Shown one piece after another: positions 1-6,076 of a stretch of DNA of 10,418 nucleotides (positions are counted from its first letter, which is position 1; every line of letters begins with the position of its first letter). The DNA lies in assembly GCA_028697565.1 (NCBI GenBank), contig JAQVEU010000011.1, forward strand, positions 2,634 through 13,051, in the 5' to 3' direction. This DNA is from Candidatus Ratteibacteria bacterium (lineage in GTDB: Bacteria; Ratteibacteria; UBA8468; B48-G9; JAFGKM01). The notes beneath the pieces were generated by a model. The model had not been told where the DNA came from. It saw only the letters and a program-made list of their open reading frames with translations, and did no database searches. A program made the translations under genes and the position numbers.

Positions 1-1340
1 TTAACTATATCAGGTAATATAGAATTTACCTCTTTTACAGATATCCACAACTCAAAAAAATAAAGGGATTTTAAGAAAAGGAGAATGCTTACGAGAAACC
101 ATATTGCCATAACTATACGTCTCTTTTCCTTTATAAGTTTAAAGACAAGATAGAGGGAAATAGTCCAGAATATCCAGAAGAACCTCTGGGTTTTATCAAG
201 GGAAGAGATGTATGAATATGTCCCTGAGAATGGTTCAAGGATGATATTTTGAAGAACATAGTTATAGTGATATGTAATTGTCCTGAATTTATCTACCTCC
301 CTTTTTCTCAGTGCCTCTATCACCAATTTTTCTCTCTCTTCTATGGTTAGTTCATTCCAATTTTCTATTCTGAATGATGTCCATACCGTGCAGAGGTTGT
401 TCCAGCCATGCCAGTTTGTTCCACCAACCATTACCCGTTTTTTATCGTTACAGAACTCAATAATCTCTTTCTGTTTTTCACGACTGAGCGGTACAGAGGA
501 TATACCTGCTATCTCAAACCCATCCACACCTGCATCAGCCAGTTCATCAAGGGATACCTTTCCCTTTTTTTCTGCCCATATATGGGGTACTATTACTGCG
601 CCACCATTACTATGTACCGTGTTTATTATCTCTTTTACACTATCAAATTTTTTCGGGTCAATATCTTTTTCAATTCCTAATAGATTAAGATGTACTCCTT
701 TAAAACCTATCTCCTGTGCAGGGATAACAGAGAAAGGCAGTCTATTTCTGAGAATAATACTTTTCTGTAGAGATGTTGCTGTACCTGTATTTTTATGTTC
801 TGTTATTGCCCAGCATCTAAACCCATAGTTTTTGTGCCACTTTATACTATAGGCAGGTGTGACGAGACCGTCGTGGGAATATATTGTGTGTGAATGGAGA
901 TCAAGAAGAACCTCATTACTACTTTTGGGGACAAGTTCATATCTCTGGACAGGTAAAAATATACCATATATTACAAGTATAGAAATAAAGATAAAAGCAA
1001 CTGCTATTCCCCTGACAATTTTTTTTATTTTTACTCTCCACCTTTCTTTCAGTCGGATAACTGCATATAGAACCCATATAATAGAAATCCAGATAAACCA
1101 TGAGAGGAGTTGCCCCTTTGGATAGGGTATGTTTATAAAGTGTAAAGGAAGGTCAGTAAAAGGAGGACATACCTTTATGATAAAGGGTCTGATAACTTTT
1201 ATATTTTTTGCAATCTCCTGGGATTCTACATATACTGGACCTTTATGGTATGGGATGAGAAAGAACAGAAGGGTGAGAAATACTGTAAGGTATAGTGTTT
1301 TTTTTATTATCTGCCTGTTTTTGACATAAAACCTTTTCAC
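1..1340 (-). CDS. Membrane-anchored PHP-domain metal-dependent phosphoesterase (3' end outside window)
   Basis: I translated 446 codons from a GTG at 1340; the frame is still open at base 1. Three hydrophobic segments (about residues 12-30, 79-95, 112-129) precede a PHP domain, and two more (about 387-402, 409-429) follow it. PHP metal ligands are visible: DLHSH (147-151) with D157-G158, TEH (180-182), E210, VPH (251-253), GFEI (274-277) and GTNWHG (307-312). The last replaces the usual Asp-x-His with Asn-x-His. PHP proteins hydrolyse phosphoesters at a multi-metal centre; the substrate here is unknown. The domain lies between N-terminal and C-terminal membrane segments, so it is tethered; which face it is on cannot be told. 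It follows fmt by 14 bases and is probably co-transcribed. An in-frame ATG at 1364 would overlap fmt, but I prefer the GTG because AGGAG stands 5 bases before it. Confidence 0.85.
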   Translation of the reverse strand, partial: MKRFYVKNRQIIKKTLYLTVFLTLLFFLIPYHKGPVYVESQEIAKNIKVIRPFIIKVCPPFTDLPLHFINIPYPKGQLLSWFIWISIIWVLYAVIRLKERWRVKIKKIVRGIAVAFIFISILVIYGIFLPVQRYELVPKSSNEVLLDLHSHTIYSHDGLVTPAYSIKWHKNYGFRCWAITEHKNTGTATSLQKSIILRNRLPFSVIPAQEIGFKGVHLNLLGIEKDIDPKKFDSVKEIINTVHSNGGAVIVPHIWAEKKGKVSLDELADAGVDGFEIAGISSVPLSREKQKEIIEFCNDKKRVMVGGTNWHGWNNLCTVWTSFRIENWNELTIEEREKLVIEALRKREVDKFRTITYHYNYVLQNIILEPFSGTYSYISSLDKTQRFFWIFWTISLYLVFKLIKEKRRIVMAIWFLVSILLFLKSLYFFELWISVKEVNSILPDIV

Positions 1341-1345
1341 CGTTT

Positions 1346-1350
1346 CTCCT
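1346..1350 (-). promoter_or_regulatory. Ribosome binding site deciding the GTG start of the PHP gene
   Basis: On the minus strand AGGAG is followed by AAACG and then GTG. This spacing supports GTG (1340) over the in-frame ATG at 1364, which lies inside the end of fmt and has only a weak purine run before it. Confidence 0.6.
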
Positions 1351-1354
1351 TTAT

Positions 1355-2290
1355 TTACAGGCATCTTTTCTCTGAAAATTTGTTTCCTTTTTTTACCGGG
1401 TATCCATTGAGAAATTCAGATGCAGACATCCTTTTTTTCCCTTCTATCTGTAGTTCTTCTATCTTCAGGACTCCATTACCGCAAGCAACATATATGTAGC
1501 ATTTATCAAACTTTATTATCTCACCTGGCTCTTTGTTGCTTTCTTCCTGTATGGGGCTTGCCCTGTGGATTTTTATATATTTTCCATCAAGATATGTATA
1601 GGCACCAGGCCACTCCTTTACACCCCTGATGAGGTTATGTATTTCTAACGCAGTTTGGTTCCATCTTATCAGCCCATCCTCCTTTTTAAGTCGTCTTGCA
1701 TAAGAAGGGGTGCCGTGTTGTGGCTGTGGTTGTATCCCTCTTCTGATATCCTCAATACTTTCAATAAGAATATCAGGGGCATTTTTTGAAAGACGTTCTC
1801 TTAGTAAAAATATGTCATCTGTACTATATATAGGAAATTTTTGCTGTTTTATGATATCACCTGTATCTACTTTACTTTTTATTGTTATCACACTTATACC
1901 TGTCTCTGTTTCTCCATTTATTAGTGCCCACTCCATAGGGGCTGGTCCTCTATATTTAGGCAGTAGTGATGGATGGACATTTATTGATATCAGAGAAGGG
2001 GTCTTGATAATTTCTTCTGAAAGAATCTTTCCATAAGATATTACAACTATGAGTTCTGGTGAAAAAGTTTTAAGTGTTTGTATAAAGTTTCTGTCGGATA
2101 TATCTTCAGGTTGGTATACAGGAATATGGTTTTCCTGTGCCCAGTTTTTTACAGCCGTACAAGAAAGTTTCATTCCCCTGCCAGCAGGTTTATCAGGGGC
2201 AGTAATAACACACAGCAGATTATATTTCTCTTTCAACTTCTCAAGGGAAGGTATACCGAAGGCATCACTGCCGAAGTAGATAATTCTCAT
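1355..2290 (-). CDS. fmt: Methionyl-tRNA formyltransferase
   Basis: A 311-residue protein, close to the family's usual 310-315. Fmt transfers a formyl group from 10-formyl-THF to Met-tRNA(fMet) in the cytoplasm, making initiator tRNA ready for translation. The N-terminal formyltransferase domain (about 1-190) shows the signature SLLPKYRGPAP (108-118), catalytic N104 and H106 in NVHPS, and D142 in VDTGDII. The C-terminal beta-barrel tRNA-binding domain (about 205-305) includes IRWNQTA and GAYTYLDG-type motifs. The start ATG overlaps the TGA of the ROK kinase by four bases (ATGA), implying coupled translation. The commonly adjacent def (peptide deformylase) is not in the window. No damage is visible. 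Confidence 0.97.
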   Translation of the reverse strand: MRIIYFGSDAFGIPSLEKLKEKYNLLCVITAPDKPAGRGMKLSCTAVKNWAQENHIPVYQPEDISDRNFIQTLKTFSPELIVVISYGKILSEEIIKTPSLISINVHPSLLPKYRGPAPMEWALINGETETGISVITIKSKVDTGDIIKQQKFPIYSTDDIFLLRERLSKNAPDILIESIEDIRRGIQPQPQHGTPSYARRLKKEDGLIRWNQTALEIHNLIRGVKEWPGAYTYLDGKYIKIHRASPIQEESNKEPGEIIKFDKCYIYVACGNGVLKIEELQIEGKKRMSASEFLNGYPVKKGNKFSEKRCL

Positions 2291-3234
2291 TTTTGAAATA
2301 AAAGTGCGCCTGCAGAGATAATGCCTGCATCAGTTCCGAGAGAGGACTGGACTACCTTTACATTTTCAGCAAGTATTCTCATTGCCCGCTCTTTAATGGT
2401 CTTTTCAATGGTCTCAAACATAACCTCAACATTTTGAGATATACCACCACCTATAACTATAAGTTCAGGGTTCAGAAGATTAACAAGCCCAGAAAAAAGT
2501 GCACCCAAACATACTCCCACATCTATCCATATATCAGTAGCAACCCTATCACCTTTTTTATAGGCAACAGATATGAGTTTTGGGGTGATATTTTCAGTCA
2601 TACCCTCTGCAAGTTCATATATAAACGTTTTCTTACCTTCTTTTATTGCTTTTACTGCCCTCTCTACTATATAGTCCCTTCCAACAAATCTTTCCACACA
2701 TCCATAGTTTCCACACTTACACTGAGGTCCTTTATATTCAATAGGGATGTGCCCTATCTCCACCGCAGAATATCTGCTACCACGGATAAGTTTCCCATCT
2801 TTAACAATTCCACCGCCTACACCTGTGCCAAGTGTAATGCATATAATAGTGTTATATCCCTTTCCTGCTCCATAAAGAAATTCTCCCCATGTGATAGAGT
2901 TGACATCATTCTCTACAACAACAGGAAGATTATATTTTTCAGAAAAGATTTTTTTCAGGGGAAGATTGTGCCAGTCAGGAAGATTTGGTGCTTCAAATAC
3001 CACTCCTTCATTGTCTACAACACCAGGTGTTCCTATTCCTATTCCTGCAGGTGGCTCATCAAGTTCTCCCATAGCAAATTCAATAGCAGTTTCAATCTGT
3101 TGAAGGACAATATCTCTACTCCCTTTTTCAGCCATAGTGGGAAACTGCTGTTTTGTAAGTATGTTTCCGTTTTCGTCTGTAATGCCTGCCTTTATATATG
3201 TTCCCCCTATGTCAATACCTATTGCCTTTCTCAT
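2287..3234 (-). CDS. ROK-family sugar kinase (glucokinase-like)
   Basis: A 315-residue ROK protein. ROK kinases phosphorylate glucose, N-acetylmannosamine or similar sugars with ATP. The phosphate-binding loop is DIGGTYIK (8-15), the second nucleotide motif LGTGVGGG (135-142) and the likely catalytic base D110 in ENDVN. EIGH (159-162) and CKCGNYGC (172-179) give the ROK zinc site: a His and three Cys. There is no N-terminal helix-turn-helix, so this is a kinase rather than a ROK repressor. Glucokinase is the likeliest activity, but the exact sugar cannot be read from the sequence. The ATG lies 2 bases after the preceding stop, and its ribosome binding site (GGAAGGAAG) is made from the last codons of that gene. 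Confidence 0.93.
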   Translation of the reverse strand: MRKAIGIDIGGTYIKAGITDENGNILTKQQFPTMAEKGSRDIVLQQIETAIEFAMGELDEPPAGIGIGTPGVVDNEGVVFEAPNLPDWHNLPLKKIFSEKYNLPVVVENDVNSITWGEFLYGAGKGYNTIICITLGTGVGGGIVKDGKLIRGSRYSAVEIGHIPIEYKGPQCKCGNYGCVERFVGRDYIVERAVKAIKEGKKTFIYELAEGMTENITPKLISVAYKKGDRVATDIWIDVGVCLGALFSGLVNLLNPELIVIGGGISQNVEVMFETIEKTIKERAMRILAENVKVVQSSLGTDAGIISAGALLFQK

Positions 3235-3236
3235 AA

Positions 3237-4505
3237 TTACTTCTTCCTTCCAAATATTCTAATCCCTTTCTTTTTCTCTGGTTCCCCTTCCTGCTGTACA
3301 GGTTTTACTGGTTCATCAGGTTTTTGTGCAACTGGTTCTTTTTCTTTCTTCCCAAACAACCTTCGGCTCGGTTTTTCAATCGGTTTTGTTTCAGGAACTA
3401 CTTCAACTTTTTCAGGAACAGTAGGCATCTGTTCTTCTGTATATTCAGGATAGACACCATACCTTTTCACAAGTTCCATTACCCTGCAGTACTGCTGGAA
3501 ACTGACATTTTTTGGGATGGAGTGGTCTGAGTGATAGATATAGCCACCATTCCTTTTTGCCACCTCAAACTTTTTCTTTATCTCTTCCTCAATCTTTGAT
3601 GGGTCTTCATCTGCCATCAAACGGACGTCTATATTTCCCATAAAGGCAAGTTGGTCTCCATACTTCTCCTTAAGCGATATAACATCCATTCCTGCCTTAA
3701 CCTCAAGTGGCTCCAGGCAGTCAAGCCCGACCTCTATAAGTAGTGGGACAAGTTCTGTTACATTTCCACAACTGTGTAGCAGTGTCTTCATTCCCTTTGA
3801 GTGGAAGTATCCGTATAAGAGCCGGTCTGCCTCATAGTGGGTCTTTTTATAACTTTCAGGTGAAAAAAGAAGTCCGTTTCTATAACCCATATCATTGTAC
3901 AGGAATGCACCATCAAATTTGAATCCATTATTTATCATCAGTTCTGCTGTAACTATAATTAACTCGGCAAGTGTCATTACCATGTCCTTTACCCAGTCAG
4001 GGTCTTCTGCTATGGTAATAAGGAGTTGTTCTGACTTCATATAACTTTGTAGTGCATCATATCCACAGGCAGCAGAAAAACATACAAACTTCCCATCTTC
4101 CATAGCAGTTTGGTTGTTTGCAAGTCCTGTTGCCCAGTCAATTCTTGTCCAATCCGGATTAAGCCGTTTCTTTATCTCTTTCCAGTCATCCTTTGTTTTT
4201 ATAGGCCGCTCAATAATCTCAGGAGTGGTAGAATAGTCCCTGTGGTTTTTTATCTTCCCTCCCATTGGTGTGGTGGTAATAATATATTCCTCATTTTTTT
4301 CTATTGTTTTTACAGGGAACCGTGGTGAAAGGTCTGCTCCAAAGAAAACAAACTCATACTCAAAATACTCTTCGGGAGATATATCTTCAGGAAGCCCTTC
4401 CTTCCTCCATCTGTTTACAGTGGCTGCCCATGGAGTATCCTGTATAGGAACTCTATCAGGAATCTTGTGATTTAGCGCGCGCAATACCCTTTCTCTGCTT
4501 GTCAT
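3237..4505 (-). CDS. Uroporphyrinogen-decarboxylase-like (URO-D superfamily) protein with charged C-terminal tail
   Basis: A 422-residue protein. The start MTSRERVLRALNHKIPDRVP is typical of the URO-D-like/cobalamin methyltransferase superfamily (HemE, MtaA, CmuA relatives). The core fold fills about residues 1-355. LHSCGN (243-248) resembles the His-x-Cys zinc ligands of the methyltransferase branch, so a corrinoid methyl-transfer role fits better than haem synthesis; that is inference, and no corrinoid protein or other haem gene is nearby. Residues about 358-422 form a Pro/Glu/Lys-rich, probably disordered tail with two related blocks, RRLFGKK (381-387) and IRIFGRKK (415-422). The start is supported by AGGAGGAAG about 5 bases upstream. 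It overlaps the end of tsaE by 50 bases. Confidence 0.88.
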   Translation of the reverse strand: MTSRERVLRALNHKIPDRVPIQDTPWAATVNRWRKEGLPEDISPEEYFEYEFVFFGADLSPRFPVKTIEKNEEYIITTTPMGGKIKNHRDYSTTPEIIERPIKTKDDWKEIKKRLNPDWTRIDWATGLANNQTAMEDGKFVCFSAACGYDALQSYMKSEQLLITIAEDPDWVKDMVMTLAELIIVTAELMINNGFKFDGAFLYNDMGYRNGLLFSPESYKKTHYEADRLLYGYFHSKGMKTLLHSCGNVTELVPLLIEVGLDCLEPLEVKAGMDVISLKEKYGDQLAFMGNIDVRLMADEDPSKIEEEIKKKFEVAKRNGGYIYHSDHSIPKNVSFQQYCRVMELVKRYGVYPEYTEEQMPTVPEKVEVVPETKPIEKPSRRLFGKKEKEPVAQKPDEPVKPVQQEGEPEKKKGIRIFGRKK

Positions 4506-4932
4506 TTTTCTTCCTCCTGTTTATTTTAAGTCCTTTTATTGTAATTATTCTTTTACCATTTTGAATCGCCAGATGTATAAATATGGTCTTTTCTATCGGT
4601 AATACCTTAATGATTCTCTCCGCCCACTCAATCAGAATAATGCCTTTATCTATATATTCTTCCCATCCGATGGTGTCCACCTCTATTTTACAACTTAATC
4701 TGTAAAGGTCAAAATGGAATACCGGTAATTGCCCTGGATATTCATTTATCAGAACAAAAGATGGACTTGTGGCTTCACGATCTGTCAGTGCTTTCACAAT
4801 CCCTTTTATGAGGGTGGTTTTGCCACTGCCAAGTTCTCCTGTAAAGGCAACAATATCACCCTTTTTCAGGTAAGATGCTATATCCCTTCCAATTTTTATT
4901 GTTTCCTCAGAACTTTTTGAAATGATTTTCAT
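4456..4932 (-). CDS. tsaE: TsaE, ATPase of the tRNA N6-threonylcarbamoyladenosine system
   Basis: A 158-residue protein from ATG 4932, matching the family's roughly 150. TsaE works with TsaB and TsaD to turn over the complex that makes t6A37 on ANN-decoding tRNAs. Visible motifs are the Walker A loop GELGSGKTT (32-40), SPSFVLINEY (56-65), HFDLYRL (73-79) and LIEWAER (100-106). An in-frame start at 5079 would add 49 residues antisense to 6S RNA, with no family resemblance, so it is rejected. No Shine-Dalgarno precedes 4932, and the predicted promoter puts transcription start at or next to the ATG, so the message may be leaderless. The last 16 or so codons (a basic tail) overlap the N-terminus of the URO-D-like gene. 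First gene of the leftward operon. Confidence 0.93.
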   Translation of the reverse strand: MKIISKSSEETIKIGRDIASYLKKGDIVAFTGELGSGKTTLIKGIVKALTDREATSPSFVLINEYPGQLPVFHFDLYRLSCKIEVDTIGWEEYIDKGIILIEWAERIIKVLPIEKTIFIHLAIQNGKRIITIKGLKINRRKKNDKQRKGIARAKSQDS

Positions 4933-4939
4933 ATCGGAT

Positions 4940-4968
4940 ATTTTACTTTTTTTTGTAAAAGAGGTAAA
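4940..4968 (-). promoter_or_regulatory. Putative sigma-70 promoter for the tsaE operon
   Basis: On the minus strand TTTACC (plus-strand 4963-4968) is followed after 17 bases by TAAAAT (4940-4945). The -10 box matches 5 of 6 consensus bases and the -35 box 4 of 6. It ends 7 bases before the tsaE ATG. It overlaps the 6S RNA promoter almost completely. Found by eye only. Confidence 0.45.
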
Positions 4969-4970
4969 AT
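4942..4970 (+). promoter_or_regulatory. Putative sigma-70 promoter for 6S RNA
   Basis: TTTACT (4942-4947), 17 bases, then TAAAAT (4965-4970). The expected start, about 7 bases on, is A4977, exactly the first base of the 6S closing stem. That agreement between independent structure and promoter evidence supports both. The boxes are part of the inverted repeat ATTTTAC (4940-4946) / GTAAAAT (4964-4970). Confidence 0.5.
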
Positions 4971-4976
4971 TAAAAT

Positions 4977-5147
4977 ACCTGCTCCGTGCGTGATGATAAA
5001 CTACCCTTGAGCCAACACTTGAGACAAGGGAACCAAGTTCTGATGGGGCTGACAGGTTCGCCTGAGAGCGAAAAGTCAAAGCCGTCAGAGGAGGTGCCCA
5101 CCTTTTAACAGGGTCTCAGAGGGTAATATCGTTGCGGCGGGGCGGGT
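4977..5147 (+). ncRNA. ssrS: 6S RNA (RNA polymerase-binding regulator)
   Basis: A roughly 171-base RNA with the 6S layout. The closing stem is ACCTGCTCCGT (4977-4987) with GCGGGGCGGGT (5137-5147), using G-U pairs. A second stem is CCCTTGAG (5004-5011) with CTCAGAGGG (5115-5123), with one bulged A. A large central bubble follows, whose 3' side holds the small hairpin GGTGCCCACC (5093-5102). The apical arm is capped by AGG-TTCG-CCT (5054-5063). Order and wording resemble E. coli 6S (CCCTTGAGCC near the 5' side, GGGTAATATCGTTGCGGCGG near the 3' end). 6S RNA mimics an open promoter and sequesters the housekeeping RNA polymerase holoenzyme in stationary phase. Ends are inferred from the stem, so they may be off by a few bases. 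Confidence 0.85.
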
Positions 5148-5158
5148 GTCTTTAAACC

Positions 5159-5177
5159 TCTGGGACCAGGTCCCAGA
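5159..5177 (+). repeat. Perfect 9+1+9 palindrome between 6S RNA and tRNA-Tyr
   Basis: TCTGGGACC, A, GGTCCCAGA: a perfect dyad that as RNA gives a 7-pair stem with a CCAGG loop. It lies 12 bases after the 6S closing stem. No T-run follows on either strand, so it is not a standard intrinsic terminator. It may be a 3' processing hairpin or a protein-binding dyad. A second small inverted repeat, GTAAT/ATTAC (5179-5194), follows directly. Confidence 0.6.
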
Positions 5178-5197
5178 AGTAATGAGTTTATTACTAT

Positions 5198-5280
5198 GGG
5201 CAGGTTGCGGAGCGGCCAATCGCACCAGACTGTAAATCTGGCGGCTTACGCCTTCGGAGGTTCGAATCCTCCCCTGCCCA
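5198..5280 (+). tRNA. tRNA-Tyr (anticodon GTA)
   Basis: An 83-base class II tRNA. The acceptor stem is GGGCAGG (5198-5204) with CCTGCCC (5273-5279) and discriminator A5280. The anticodon loop reads CTGTAAA within CAGA/TCTG, giving GTA. A long variable arm (GCGGCTTACGCCTTC area) fits bacterial Tyr. The T-arm is GGAGG-TTCGAAT-CCTCC. The bases after the discriminator are CCT, so CCA is not fully encoded and must be added by the CCA enzyme. Its T-loop-to-3'-end part is duplicated at 5471-5488. Confidence 0.96.
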
Positions 5281-5286
5281 CCTAAA

Positions 5287-5336
5287 GGCAGTGATCAGTG
5301 ATTAGTATAAATCAGTGAGTGGTTAGTGATTAGTTT
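5287..5336 (+). repeat. GTGATYAGT-type direct repeat array, copy 1
   Basis: Irregular short repeats of the words GTGATCAGT, GTGATTAGT and ATCAGTGAG begin 6 bases after tRNA-Tyr. The order GCAGTGATCAGTGATTAGTA then ATAAATCAGTGAG recurs in the second array (5492-5606). There are no unique spacers, so this is not a CRISPR. No coding potential on either strand is convincing. Confidence 0.8.
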
Positions 5337-5339
5337 AGT

Positions 5340-5489
5340 ATGGGTGGGGAAGGGAGAGAAGTAAAGTTTGCGATGGTCACCCAGGATTCGAAGGGAGCCC
5401 GTGTATGAGTTGCGATGAGAAAGAGCAACGAATGGGCGGGTGGCCGACCGGAGAACCTGTTCGGAGGCGCCGAATCCTCCCCTGCCCAT
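5340..5489 (+). repeat. tRNA-Tyr scar unit (a): repeat ending in GCGCC plus the tRNA-Tyr 3' fragment
   Basis: Positions 5471-5488 repeat exactly the 18 bases of tRNA-Tyr from T-loop C (5263) to the discriminator (5280). The 5' T-loop half is replaced by CGC. The bases before it (TTCGGAGG) and after it (TAAA, GCAGTGATCAGT) also match the tRNA locus, so the two copies are direct repeats 208 bases apart. Ends of the unit are near-inverted (ATGGGTGGGGAAGG at 5340 against CCTCCCCTGCCCAT at 5476). AGGATTCG (5383-5390) is the inverse of CGAATCCT (5471-5478). The interior has GGTGGCCGACC (5439-5449), shared with unit (b). Not a functional tRNA: it has no anticodon arm. Could be an integration scar, a MITE-like element or a decayed tRNA duplicate. 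Confidence 0.7.
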
Positions 5490-5491
5490 AA

Positions 5492-5606
5492 AAGCAGTGA
5501 TCAGTAAGCAGTGATCAGTATAAAAGTGATTAGTATAAATCAGTGAGCAGTGATCAGTGATTAGTATAAAGCAGAAGAAAAGGAAGAAAAGCGAGTGATT
5601 AGTGAC
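5492..5606 (+). repeat. GTGATYAGT-type direct repeat array, copy 2, leading into the bundle gene
   Basis: AAGCAGTGATCAGTA occurs at 5492-5506 and 5506-5520 (period 14), then AGTGATTAGTATAAATCAGTGAGCAG, AGTGATCAGTGATTAGTA (5549-5566) and AGTGATTAGTGAC (5594-5606). The last two are matched in inverse orientation just after the bundle gene. The array supplies that gene's start codon. Confidence 0.8.
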
Positions 5607-5989
5607 AAGGAATCAAGTAAAAAATTACAAAGACCTTCTTATCTGGAGAAAAGGAATTGACCTTGTTAAAAAGGTATACAATTTGACAAAGGCACTACCC
5701 AGAACTGAAGAATTGGTTTTAATTAATCAGATGCGTCGAGCAGCGATTTCAATTCCTTCTAATATTGCAGAAGGACAGGCAAGGCAACATTCAAAAGAGT
5801 TTAAACAATTTTTATATGTGGCACTTGGTTCACTTGCAGAGCTTCATACTCAAATAGTTATTGCTGAAAAATTAGGATATATTGACAATGCAAAAGAGGT
5901 AGATTTAGCAATTGTTGAGTTGCAAAAAATGATTGGCAGTCTTTTGACAAAAATTGAAACTAATTACTAATCACTGGTCACTAATCACT
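5549..5989 (+). mobile_element. Candidate cassette: four-helix-bundle gene inside inverted repeats
   Basis: AGTGATCAGTGATTAGTA (5549-5566) pairs with TACTAATCACTGGTCACT (5965-5982), 17 of 18 with the odd pair a G-U in RNA. AGTGATTAGTGAC (5594-5606) pairs perfectly over 13 bases with GTCACTAATCACT (5977-5989). The enclosed gene starts in the left arm and stops in the right arm. No transposase or recombinase is encoded. Mobility is inferred from the repeats and the position between two tRNAs; the RNA could also simply fold into a long stem-loop. Confidence 0.5.
5602..5970 (+). CDS. Four-helix-bundle protein, S23/23S rRNA intervening-sequence (IVP) family
   Basis: A 122-residue protein that belongs to the TIGR02436/PF05635-type bundle family (usual length about 115-125). 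Hallmarks: KDLLIWRKGIDLVKKVYNLT (10-29), then LINQMRRAAISIPSNIAEGQ (40-59), then KEFKQFLYVALGSLAELHTQ and a last helix ending LLTKIETNY. The fold is a small alpha-helical bundle thought to bind nucleic acid; relatives occur in 23S rRNA insertions and as Avd in diversity-generating retroelements. There is no reverse transcriptase or rRNA here, so the role is unknown. The start is GTG 5602: a stop at 5596 excludes anything longer, and GTG is the first usable codon. GGAAG (5582-5586) is 15 bases away, a poor ribosome site. Start and stop codons both lie in the flanking inverted repeats. Codon use (TTA, ATT) differs somewhat from its neighbours. Confidence 0.9.
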   Translation: MTRNQVKNYKDLLIWRKGIDLVKKVYNLTKALPRTEELVLINQMRRAAISIPSNIAEGQARQHSKEFKQFLYVALGSLAELHTQIVIAEKLGYIDNAKEVDLAIVELQKMIGSLLTKIETNY

Positions 5990-6000
5990 ATGTTGTTCCT

Positions 6001-6071
6001 GCGGGGTTAGTTTAATGGTAAAACATCAGCCTTCCAAGCTGGTTATACGGGTTCGATTCCCGTACCCCGCT
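6001..6071 (+). tRNA. tRNA-Gly (anticodon TCC)
   Basis: A 71-base tRNA. The acceptor stem is GCGGGGT (6001-6007) with ACCCCGC (6064-6070) and discriminator T6071. The anticodon stem is TCAGC/GCTGG with loop CTTCCAA, giving TCC (stem end slightly imperfect). The T-arm is ACGGG-TTCGATT-CCCGT. CCA is not encoded. It begins 11 bases after the right inverted repeat of the bundle cassette. Its 3' part is repeated at 6347-6367. Confidence 0.95.
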
Positions 6072-6076
6072 TTGTA

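Noticed and set aside
343..1329. Several plus-strand open frames
   Set aside because: All lie opposite the PHP-domain gene, whose motifs are continuous on the minus strand.
2434..3453. Plus-strand open frame of 339 codons
   Set aside because: Shadow opposite the ROK kinase and the URO-D tail, rich in Ser, Phe, Tyr and Cys, with no domain; the minus-strand genes are unmistakable.
4933..5079. N-terminal extension of TsaE by 49 residues
   Set aside because: It is antisense to 6S RNA, has no resemblance to TsaE, and the family starts at the MKIISKSSEE segment.
5460..5488. A second functional tRNA-Tyr
   Set aside because: Only the T-arm and acceptor 3' half are present; the T-loop is altered and there is no anticodon arm or 5' acceptor strand in place.
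5295..5489. Minus-strand open frame of 64 codons
   Set aside because: Antisense to the Tyr scar unit and the GTGATYAGT array; no protein-family features and no ribosome site.
5287..5606. CRISPR array
   Set aside because: Repeats are short, irregular and overlapping, with no unique spacers of even length and no cas genes.
5549..5989. Diversity-generating retroelement (bundle gene as Avd)
   Set aside because: No reverse transcriptase, template repeat or variable gene is present in the window.
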